Of a stretch of 32,588 nucleotides of DNA, positions 8,253-15,799 are shown one piece after another. The position numbers were made by a program, and so were the translations under genes. The stretch's first letter is position 1; each line of letters starts with the position of its first letter. Source of the DNA: Bacteroidaceae bacterium. Lineage in GTDB: Bacteria; Bacteroidota; Bacteroidia; Bacteroidales; Bacteroidaceae. The notes under the pieces are model-generated. The model was not told the DNA's origin. It saw nothing but the letters and a program-made list of their open reading frames with translations, and did no database searches. The DNA is taken from contig JAKSLI010000039.1 of NCBI GenBank assembly GCA_024401305.1, forward strand, positions 1 to 32,588, in the 5' to 3' direction.

Positions 8253-10496
8253 ATGAATACCAAAATATTTAAGAAATTAGGCGCGTGTCTGGCTGTTGCT
8301 GTGATGGGAGCTATGTCTCTTACATCATGTTACGAAGAGCCTGACACTTCCCAAATCTTCGAGGCTGACCAGATGACTATCGGTGGTCTTATCTCGGAGC
8401 GCGAGGATCTCTCAGCATTCAATGCTTTGCTCGCCAAGTGCCGCTACGACAAGAAGATTTCAACATATCTTGAGTACACAGTCTTTGCACCTGTAAACGA
8501 CGGTGTCTCAGAATATCTTGACTCTCTATATAATGATGACAACAAGCGATTCCCACACAACGGTATCGCAGAAGCAGCAAACTTCACATCACTTCCAGTA
8601 TTGGACAAGGTTGCTCTCATGTCTGACTCTCTCTGCGAGGATATTGCCAAGTATCATTTCTCAGGCGAAATCTTCCAGCAGGTAAACATTGAAGGTGCTA
8701 CTACATGTAGTACACTCATCACAGGTCGTAGTGTTACTGCCAACACATTCGACTCAGGCAAATATGCAGGTAAGACTTCACTCAACGGTCGTGTTGCTAT
8801 CATCGAAGGCGATATTCAGGCTTCTAACGGTATGCTTCATGTATGTTCAGGCGTTATCCCACGCTCTGACCGTACTGTAAACGACCAGATGAATGTTGAC
8901 GGCCGCTTCAAGATCTTCTCAGAAGCTCTCCAGCGCACAGGTCTCGACAAGGTTGTTGTTCAGGAAAAGAAGGACACTACTTACACATTTGCAGAAACAG
9001 GTCCTACAAACCGTGACGGCCAGAAGCTCTACTGTCCTTCTGAATGTCTCGTTAAGTGGACAATCTTCGCTGAAACTGACGAAGTGTTCAAGTCAAAGGG
9101 CATCAACAACTTCGACGATCTCAAGAAGAAGTGTGCTGATTGGTACGGCAACTGTGGTGCTTGGTACGACTATATCAATGAAAAAGGTATCAAGATCAGC
9201 ACAGGCGATGACTATGAGAACGAGTTCAATGTTGTCCACATGTTCGTTGCTTACCACATTCTCCGTGCAGGTATGGCTATCGACCGTATCGTTTACGAGA
9301 AGACAGCAAGAACACAGGCTAACTGGAACTTCTGCTTCGGCTATGATCCACAGGAGTATTTCGAAACTCTCCTCCCTAACACTTTGATGAAGATTTGGCA
9401 GCTTAACTCAACTAGTACAAATGCCAACAACCGCACATTGCTCATCAACCGCTACCGTATGAACAACACTCTTACTGACCATATCGGTACTCGCGGTAGT
9501 GAAGCTACTCACCCTATCATCTTCCCTGGCGTTGAAATCGACCGTATTCCAAATGCTGACGGAACAATGAAGAGTGTGGAAACCCTCAACGGTTACATCC
9601 ACTGCTTGAAGGACATTCTCCTCTACGACCAGAATGCTGTCGATGCCCAGAAGGAGCGTATGCGTCTTGACTCTTCTACATTCCTCTATGAGATTATCAA
9701 CAACGGTATCCGTTTCATCACTGGTTCTGAAGCTTCTACACTTCTCGGTGGTGATGGCGATAACTCTCGTATGGCGTTCGACAATCAGTATTTCGACAAC
9801 ATCGTATGCTACAACCCAAGTACATACCTCGTATTCTGTTTGATGGGTGCATGGCGTGCAAACAACTCTGACCAGTTCCAGGGATGGGGTTCTTACGACT
9901 TCGCTATCAAGCTCCCACACGTTCCAACTGGTACATACGAACTTCGTCTCATCTACCCTCCAATGGCTCGAGGCGGTTTGATGCAGTTCTACCTTGGAAA
10001 CTCTTCAAACCAGTCAGACATGGTTGCTCAGGGCATCCCATTCGATGCTTGTGCAATGGCATCCGAGGGCAATGCTATGGGTTGGGAACCAATCCATGCA
10101 CGTACAGAAGAAGGCTACGAGGATTCTGACTATGGACTCTCTTCTGACCAGGTCATGAAGGTTCGTGGTTACATGCGTGCTCCAGCTTCTTTCTCTCGTG
10201 GTACTTACAACACAAACACTGACGATCTTGAGAAGTCATACGATCCAAACGACATCTATTCAGCAGCTGCCAATGTAGTTGGTTCTTCATCATGCCGCAC
10301 TGAAGGTGATGCTGCCGGAAACAATGTAATGCTCCGTTACATCATCTGTACTCAGAAGTTTGAGCAGGGCAAAGACTACTGGCTCCGAATCAAGAACCTC
10401 GTGAACGATGCTAACCTCGGTTGGTCATTCGACTTCATTGAGCTCTGTCCTGTAAGTGTTTCTACTAACCAGCAGATGTCTGAGGACTGGTATTAA
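8253..10496 (+). CDS. FAS1-domain surface lipoprotein with a C-terminal beta-sandwich-like domain
   Basis: This is a 747-residue lipoprotein (lipobox L-T-S-C, Cys26, followed by Y-E-E). Two FAS1 domains are visible: YTVFAPVNDGV (about residue 75) closing with GMLHVCSGVI (about 193), and WTIFAETDEVF (about 269) closing with GYIHCLKDIL (about 447). Residues from about 470 to the end form a different domain with alternating hydrophobic strands (for example IKLPHVPTGTYELRLIY) and a conserved-looking segment GIPFDACAM. I associate this C-terminal module with other Bacteroidetes FAS1 proteins, possibly a Pfam DUF, but I cannot confirm the family number. By position, next to SusCD, it is a likely surface glycan- or protein-binding component analogous to SusE/SusF. 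No catalytic motif is seen. Confidence 0.85.
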   Translation: MNTKIFKKLGACLAVAVMGAMSLTSCYEEPDTSQIFEADQMTIGGLISEREDLSAFNALLAKCRYDKKISTYLEYTVFAPVNDGVSEYLDSLYNDDNKRFPHNGIAEAANFTSLPVLDKVALMSDSLCEDIAKYHFSGEIFQQVNIEGATTCSTLITGRSVTANTFDSGKYAGKTSLNGRVAIIEGDIQASNGMLHVCSGVIPRSDRTVNDQMNVDGRFKIFSEALQRTGLDKVVVQEKKDTTYTFAETGPTNRDGQKLYCPSECLVKWTIFAETDEVFKSKGINNFDDLKKKCADWYGNCGAWYDYINEKGIKISTGDDYENEFNVVHMFVAYHILRAGMAIDRIVYEKTARTQANWNFCFGYDPQEYFETLLPNTLMKIWQLNSTSTNANNRTLLINRYRMNNTLTDHIGTRGSEATHPIIFPGVEIDRIPNADGTMKSVETLNGYIHCLKDILLYDQNAVDAQKERMRLDSSTFLYEIINNGIRFITGSEASTLLGGDGDNSRMAFDNQYFDNIVCYNPSTYLVFCLMGAWRANNSDQFQGWGSYDFAIKLPHVPTGTYELRLIYPPMARGGLMQFYLGNSSNQSDMVAQGIPFDACAMASEGNAMGWEPIHARTEEGYEDSDYGLSSDQVMKVRGYMRAPASFSRGTYNTNTDDLEKSYDPNDIYSAAANVVGSSSCRTEGDAAGNNVMLRYIICTQKFEQGKDYWLRIKNLVNDANLGWSFDFIELCPVSVSTNQQMSEDWY

Positions 10497-10513
10497 AAGC
10501 CACACCCCGAAAA

Positions 10514-10569
10514 ATCGAATCCTCGAATTATCGAATTATCGAACTATCGGATTATCGAAAAATCGAAAA
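10514..10569 (+). repeat. Tandem octamer array in the spacer between two FAS1 genes
   Basis: Seven consecutive, in-register 8-base units occupy this stretch. The consensus is ATCGAATT, with variants such as ATCGAACT, ATCGGATT and ATCGAAAA. TCG at positions 2-4 of the unit is invariant in all seven. The array ends nine bases before the start codon of the next FAS1 lipoprotein. Each unit contains the overlapping self-complementary words TCGA and AATT, so the RNA could form weak alternative hairpins. It has the form of a slippage-prone microsatellite within an operon leader. Confidence 0.9.
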
Positions 10570-10578
10570 GAACAAAAT

Positions 10579-12372
10579 ATGAAAAAAATAAATAAAATAG
10601 CAGCAATGGTAGTAGCAGGTCTTGCACTTGCTACCACCTCTTGTACCGACTATTCTGACTACAACACAGTTCCTGTTGATGCCAACCAGACGGCAAACAA
10701 GACTCTGTTTCAGAATATCTGCGACAACAATAAGCTCCAGGACTTTGCCGCTATCATAAAGAAGGCAAACTACGGATCAACCCTAAGCGCATCTCAGTGC
10801 TTCACTCTGTGGGCACCTATCGATGGCACTTACGATGCTAATGCCATCCTCGCCATGGATAGTGCAACAATCGTTGACCGCTTCATCAACATGCACATGA
10901 CTCAGTACTCACACCCTGTTTCAGGTAATGTCGATGAGCGCGTTATCACCATCAACTCAAAGCACCATAGCTTCACAAACACTACATTCGATGACTACCA
11001 GATCGTAGATGCTAACATCCCAGCAACTAACGGTCTTATCCACACTATCGATGGCGCTTCTGAATATCATCCAAACATCTATGAAGCACTTGATGAGATT
11101 GAAGGTTGCGATGAGTTCGTAAACTACCTCAAGTCATACGATGTTGAGTACATCGACACTCGTAAGTCTGTCGAAGGTCCACTCGTTAACGGACAGCAGT
11201 CATATCTCGATACTGTTTGGGCTAAGCGTAACAATGTTATAAGAAACATCCTTCGTGCTGACATCGAGGACGAGGACAGCTCATTCACTGTACTCTTCCC
11301 AACTGACAAGGCATGGAATGGCGCTATCCAGAGAATCAGCCCACTCTACAAGTACATCAGTACTGTTGACTACATGGATGTTTCAACATCTAACTTCACA
11401 AAGGCTGCTGCATCGGTTACAGCTACAGATGCCAAGGCAGCTAATCCAGTGAAGATTGATGGTGCGCTCTATACCGACTCTCTTCCAAAGTCACAGATTA
11501 CTCGCAACCTCGCGTTCTCTAACAGCTACCCTCAAAACAAGCCACTCCTTACAGGAACAGCTTCTGCAACTGACTCACTCTTCTCTGTAAGAGGAAACCG
11601 TCTCTCTAACACTCAGGAGGTTCTCGGCTACTGCGGTGACCTTCGCTCTATGAGTAACGGTTATGTTCGCACTCTCGATTCTCTCTGCTTCAAGCCATGG
11701 GAGACATACGAAACTGTTCGTTCATACCTTGCTCCAGAGCGTATTGTCGGTTTGAAGGCTGCGGCATCATATACTGTAAACACTTTCGGTCAGGACACAC
11801 TCGTTCGCAAGCATCCAGAGTTCTTCACAGAGCTTCCTGATTTCATTAAGTACATGATGTTCCCTGAGGGACAGGCTCACTTCCAGTACATCTCTACCGA
11901 CAGTATCAACATGTCTGGTGCTACAGCAAAGCCTGAACTCGACTTCGCTTTGAGAAATGTGCTCTCTACAAAGTATAAGATTTATGTAGTAATGGTTCCA
12001 TCACAGCTTAACGAGCCAGAGCGTCCTTTGTCAACAGACAAGACTGAAGTCAAGAACCTCTATCTTCGTTTCGACATGGCTTACACAGACGCCGACAACA
12101 AGCAGCAGTTCAAGCGCTTGAATGTGCCTGGTGCCAAGACCACAGCCGACATTGTTATCCAGAACGATGCCAAGTTCCATGTTGTGGAACTCGAATTCGA
12201 ATTCCCTATTTGCTACAGTGGTCTGGACGCATATCCTACATTGTTTATGTCAAACACTAAGTCATTCACTTCAAGTTCAAACCGTAACAAGTTTGAGCAG
12301 GAACTTCGCGTTGCAAGAATCTTCCTTGTTCCTGAAGGAGCTAACGACTATGTACAATCTTTGAAATTCTAA
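10579..12372 (+). CDS. FAS1-domain surface lipoprotein (third of the operon)
   Basis: Starting at ATG 10579 the product is 597 residues, with a lysine-rich start, a hydrophobic core and lipobox T-T-S-C (Cys22) followed by T-D. The frame is open further upstream to 10456, but that would overlap the previous gene and bury the signal peptide, so the internal ATG is chosen. Two FAS1-like units are visible: FTLWAPIDGTYD (about residue 75) closing with GLIHTIDGA (about 152), and FTVLFPTDKAW (about 236) closing with GYVRTLDSLCF (about 360). The remaining C-terminal part (about 375-597) is strand-rich and ends in RVARIFLVP, suggesting a beta-sandwich. The stop is separated by only three bases from the second SusC start, implying translational coupling. 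It is probably a surface ligand-binding accessory to that SusC/SusD pair. Confidence 0.83.
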   Translation: MKKINKIAAMVVAGLALATTSCTDYSDYNTVPVDANQTANKTLFQNICDNNKLQDFAAIIKKANYGSTLSASQCFTLWAPIDGTYDANAILAMDSATIVDRFINMHMTQYSHPVSGNVDERVITINSKHHSFTNTTFDDYQIVDANIPATNGLIHTIDGASEYHPNIYEALDEIEGCDEFVNYLKSYDVEYIDTRKSVEGPLVNGQQSYLDTVWAKRNNVIRNILRADIEDEDSSFTVLFPTDKAWNGAIQRISPLYKYISTVDYMDVSTSNFTKAAASVTATDAKAANPVKIDGALYTDSLPKSQITRNLAFSNSYPQNKPLLTGTASATDSLFSVRGNRLSNTQEVLGYCGDLRSMSNGYVRTLDSLCFKPWETYETVRSYLAPERIVGLKAAASYTVNTFGQDTLVRKHPEFFTELPDFIKYMMFPEGQAHFQYISTDSINMSGATAKPELDFALRNVLSTKYKIYVVMVPSQLNEPERPLSTDKTEVKNLYLRFDMAYTDADNKQQFKRLNVPGAKTTADIVIQNDAKFHVVELEFEFPICYSGLDAYPTLFMSNTKSFTSSSNRNKFEQELRVARIFLVPEGANDYVQSLKF

Positions 12373-12375
12373 CCT

Positions 12376-15300
12376 ATGAAGAGTAATATATTAAACTTCC
12401 TACAGAGCAAAGGGGTTGCAGTTGCTATGCTTTGTGCAATCTCGATGACATGCTCTACAGCAGCATACGCTCAGGATTTTGACGACGAGGCGAATGTCAC
12501 TGTCAAGAAAGCTCCTAAGCGTGTTGTTGACAATAACCCAACGCTTGAAGTTAAGGGTACTGTCATAGATCAGGCAACCAAAGCTCCTATTGCTGGTGTG
12601 CGTATTCAGACACTCAATGACGAGCGTTATGCTGCCATGACAGATGCCGAAGGTAAGTTCACTATCAAGGTGCCTACTTTTGCAACATCATTGTTCATTC
12701 AGGCTCCAAACTACCTTTCTCAGCAGGTTGCCATTCTCGCTAATGATGCAAGCCAGAAGATTGCTGTTCAAATGATTAGCGATGCTTTCGGCACAATGTA
12801 TGAGAACGGAACTACTTACACAGCAAAGAGCAGTTTCGTATCAAACGGCAAGGGCATCACTATCGACGAAGAAATCGGCTCTAAGCTCGGTGCTGATGTT
12901 CATACAGTAATGCATTCTGGAAATCTCGATCAGGGTGCTTCAATGTATATCCGCGGTATCAACTCCATCAACGCAAACTCACAGCCAATGATTATCGTTG
13001 ATGGTGTAGAGCTTGATATGCAGCGTGATCGTGGTTCGCTCCATGATGGCGACATCTTCAACATGCTTGGAACAATCTCTCCAGAAGATATTGACAAGGT
13101 CACTGTTCTCAAGAATGCTACAGCACTCTATGGTGCTCGCGGTGCAAATGGTGTTATCATCATTGAGACAAAGCGTGGTCATTCTATGGCTACTCGCATC
13201 GACCTCAAGCTCTCTACTGGTTTCACAAACATACCAAACTCTCCAACATTGATGAATGCCGACCAGTATCGTTCATTCGCTGTGGAGCAGCTCGGTACTA
13301 TTGCAAAGGTTCAGGAATCTCAGCTCAGTGCCAACACTATGCTCGATTTCAAGTTCCTTAACGACAACCCAAGCTCTTTCAGCTATCGCAAGTTCCATAA
13401 CGATACCGACTGGAAGGACTTCATCTATCGTAACGCCTTCACTCAGAACTACAGCATCAACGTTCAGGGTGGTGACGACATCGGTATGTACAACCTCTCT
13501 GTAGCATACGTTCAGACTTTGAAGAACATTAAGAACACTAAGTTCGACCGTATCAATGTTCGCTTCAACACAGACATCACTTTGCTTGACAATCTTATGA
13601 CAAAGTTCGATATGTCATTCTCAAAGTCTAACACTTCTCTCCTTGACGATGGTGTGCCAGCAGATCTTACTGCAAACCCTATCAACTCACCATCATTCCT
13701 CTCATACGTGAAGAGCCCATTGCTCAACCCATATCAGTACAACCACAACATTAAGGACTTCACAACTCTCCTTAGTGAGGCTGACGATCTCTATGAAGCT
13801 CTTGGCAGCGAGTATTCACTCTCTAACCCACTCGCTATTCTCCAGAACTCTAATGGCGACCGTAAGAACCGCAACGAGAACACTTTCTTCAATGTTACCA
13901 TCACACCTACTTGGCAGATCAACTCTCACTTGAAGGCAGCTTCTCACTTCAGCTACTACATCAACCGTAGCTCACAGGCTTACTATCGTCCAAACCTTGG
14001 TACAGCTTCATTCTTCATCCAGAACCTCGGTACTGTTTATTCTAAGGTTGCCTCTATCTTCAGCAAGGAGACAAACATCCTCAGCAATACTCATATCGAC
14101 TGGGCAAACAAGTATGGCGCTCATAACATCAATGTTACTGGTGGTTTCCGCTACAACTACTTCTACTATGACGGCAGCGACCTCAAGACGGAATATCAGG
14201 TACAGGGTAACGACGACAAGAACCCACAGCTTTCTGTAGGCACAAACGTTTACTCTAACATTGGTGGTATTGACGATGTATGGAAGAACATCCAGTGGTA
14301 TGCTAATGCAGACTATAGCTACATGAACCGTTACTTCGCTACAGTTTCTCTTGCTGCAGAAGCAAACAGCCGTTTCGGTAAGAAGGCTGCTGGCGGTCTT
14401 AAGGCATTCGGCACTAACTGGGCTATCTTCCCAAGCGTTCAGCTCGGTTGGGTGATGACTAACGAGAACTGGTTCCCTAAGACTCCTGCCATCAACTACC
14501 TCCGCATCAATGCTGGCGTTGATGTAAGCGGTAACGATGGTATCTCTAACTATGCTACATCTACAGCCTTCTCTGCAGTACGCTTCAACGGCACTCAGAT
14601 TGGTATGCAGCTCACAAACGTAGGTAACGATGAGGTTAAGTGGGAAACAACTAAAAAGTTCAACCTCGGCTTCCAGGCTTACCTCTTCAACAACCGTCTT
14701 GGTATTGATGCAAACTTCTTCATGCACAATACTAACGACCTCCTCTCTCTCAAGTCGTTCGACAACCCTATCGGTGGTATCAACAACTACTGGATCAACT
14801 CTGGTAAGATTCAGAACACTGGTTTCGAGGTTGGCATCAACGGCAAGCCTATCGCTACAAAAGACTGGCACCTTGAGATTGGCGCTACTGTAGGTCATTA
14901 CAAGAATGAAGTCAAGGAACTTGCTGATGGCGAATTCACTTCTTCTATCTATGGCAAGAACAACCTCCTCACTCGCGTTGGCGAATCAGTCGGCGTATTC
15001 TACGGATTTGAAACTCGCGACCATGTATTCAGCACAACCGCTGAAGCTGCTTCTGCAGGAAAGCCACACATCAACAGCAAGGGCATCGAGACAAACAATC
15101 TCTACTATGTTGACGAGTCAGGTGCAAAGGTTGACTATGAAGCTGGTGACACTTGGTTCGTAGATCAGAATGGTGACGGTTGCATTAGCGATGCCGACAA
15201 GGTTGTCATCGGTAACCCTAACCCTGATTTCTACGGAAACATCCATGCTTCACTCTCTTGGAAGCGCTTCAAGCTCAGCACTTCTTTCAACTATAGCCTT

Positions 15301-15720
15301 GGCAACGATATCTACAACTATCAGCGTTCTATCCTCAACTCTGGTTCTACACTCTACAACCAGCAGGTTGCTGAGGTTGGTCGTTGGCGTTACGAAGGTC
15401 AGATTACTGATCTCCCACGCGCTTACTATGGTGATCCTAAGGGCAACAACAACTTCTCTACTCGTTGGATTGAGGACGGCTCTTACATCCGTATGAAGAC
15501 TCTCACGCTCTCTTATCAGATTCCAATGCCTGAATCTTGGGAATCATGGCTTCAGGGTATCTCTATTTGGGGTGAAGCTCGCAACCTCTTCACGCTTACC
15601 AAGTATAAGGGCAACGATCCAGAGCTCAGCATTAGCAACAACCATTACTATCAGGGCATCGACGCAGGCTTCATGTCACAGGGTCGCCAGTTCGTAATTG
15701 GTCTCAATATTAATCTCTAA
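12376..15720 (+). CDS. SusC/RagA-type TonB-dependent outer-membrane transporter (second pair)
   Basis: This 1114-residue TonB-dependent transporter has a signal peptide ending near A-Y-A-Q. A charged linker leads to a carboxypeptidase-regulatory-like domain (about residues 55-140, GTVIDQATKAPIAGV). The plug follows with VLKNATALYGARGANGV near residue 244, a textbook SusC plug signature, and then a large beta-barrel. The calcium-like loop DQNGDGCISDAD lies near residue 930. The C terminus is NINL rather than a terminal aromatic residue, a minor variation. It differs considerably from the first SusC (for example in its longer N-terminal linker and lack of the Asp-rich plug insertion), so the two pairs probably handle different ligands rather than being a fresh duplication. 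It starts three bases after the preceding FAS1 stop. Confidence 0.96.
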   Translation: MKSNILNFLQSKGVAVAMLCAISMTCSTAAYAQDFDDEANVTVKKAPKRVVDNNPTLEVKGTVIDQATKAPIAGVRIQTLNDERYAAMTDAEGKFTIKVPTFATSLFIQAPNYLSQQVAILANDASQKIAVQMISDAFGTMYENGTTYTAKSSFVSNGKGITIDEEIGSKLGADVHTVMHSGNLDQGASMYIRGINSINANSQPMIIVDGVELDMQRDRGSLHDGDIFNMLGTISPEDIDKVTVLKNATALYGARGANGVIIIETKRGHSMATRIDLKLSTGFTNIPNSPTLMNADQYRSFAVEQLGTIAKVQESQLSANTMLDFKFLNDNPSSFSYRKFHNDTDWKDFIYRNAFTQNYSINVQGGDDIGMYNLSVAYVQTLKNIKNTKFDRINVRFNTDITLLDNLMTKFDMSFSKSNTSLLDDGVPADLTANPINSPSFLSYVKSPLLNPYQYNHNIKDFTTLLSEADDLYEALGSEYSLSNPLAILQNSNGDRKNRNENTFFNVTITPTWQINSHLKAASHFSYYINRSSQAYYRPNLGTASFFIQNLGTVYSKVASIFSKETNILSNTHIDWANKYGAHNINVTGGFRYNYFYYDGSDLKTEYQVQGNDDKNPQLSVGTNVYSNIGGIDDVWKNIQWYANADYSYMNRYFATVSLAAEANSRFGKKAAGGLKAFGTNWAIFPSVQLGWVMTNENWFPKTPAINYLRINAGVDVSGNDGISNYATSTAFSAVRFNGTQIGMQLTNVGNDEVKWETTKKFNLGFQAYLFNNRLGIDANFFMHNTNDLLSLKSFDNPIGGINNYWINSGKIQNTGFEVGINGKPIATKDWHLEIGATVGHYKNEVKELADGEFTSSIYGKNNLLTRVGESVGVFYGFETRDHVFSTTAEAASAGKPHINSKGIETNNLYYVDESGAKVDYEAGDTWFVDQNGDGCISDADKVVIGNPNPDFYGNIHASLSWKRFKLSTSFNYSLGNDIYNYQRSILNSGSTLYNQQVAEVGRWRYEGQITDLPRAYYGDPKGNNNFSTRWIEDGSYIRMKTLTLSYQIPMPESWESWLQGISIWGEARNLFTLTKYKGNDPELSISNNHYYQGIDAGFMSQGRQFVIGLNINL

Positions 15721-15765
15721 CGCAGATTATTCCCTCCAAATTACTCTCTAACGCAGATTATTCCC
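15714..15765 (+). repeat. 21-base direct repeat spanning the second susC stop codon
   Basis: A 21-base sequence beginning TCTCTAACGCAG occurs exactly at 15714-15734 and again at 15745-15765, a period of 31 bases. The first copy overlaps the last codons and the TAA stop of the second susC-like gene; the second lies in the spacer. The copy downstream therefore carries a duplicate of the gene's end. This points to a local tandem duplication that lengthened the susC-susD spacer. Confidence 0.9.
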
Positions 15766-15782
15766 CTCCGTTTTCGGAGGGG
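15763..15782 (+). promoter_or_regulatory. Intercistronic GC-rich stem-loop between the second susC and susD
   Basis: The arms CCCCTCCG (15763-15770) and CGGAGGGG (15775-15782) form a perfect 8-base-pair stem with a TTTT loop. No T-tract follows, so it is unlikely to be an ordinary intrinsic terminator. It sits 17 bases before the susD start codon. The CCCTCC at 15732-15737, produced by the neighbouring repeat, could compete for the same GGAGGG right arm. Likely roles are mRNA end protection or processing that sets susC to susD expression ratios; this is inference. Confidence 0.7.
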
Positions 15783-15799
15783 TCTAAAACCAAAAGAAT

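Noticed and set aside
10456-10578. An upstream start for the third FAS1 lipoprotein, overlapping the previous gene
   Set aside because: It would translate the octamer array and bury the lipoprotein signal; ATG 10579 starts a standard signal peptide.
14008-14898. Another 296-codon - strand frame inside the second susC
   Set aside because: Same explanation; its Val- and Glu-rich composition matches the antisense of biased barrel codons, and no domain is visible.
15776-15780. GGAGG as a Shine-Dalgarno sequence for the second susD
   Set aside because: It is 19 bases from the ATG, is inside the hairpin, and the lineage generally does not use such sites.
15763-15782. The susC-susD hairpin as a terminator
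   Set aside because: The stem is strong, but TCTAAAACC follows instead of a T-tract, and susD directly downstream has no promoter of its own.
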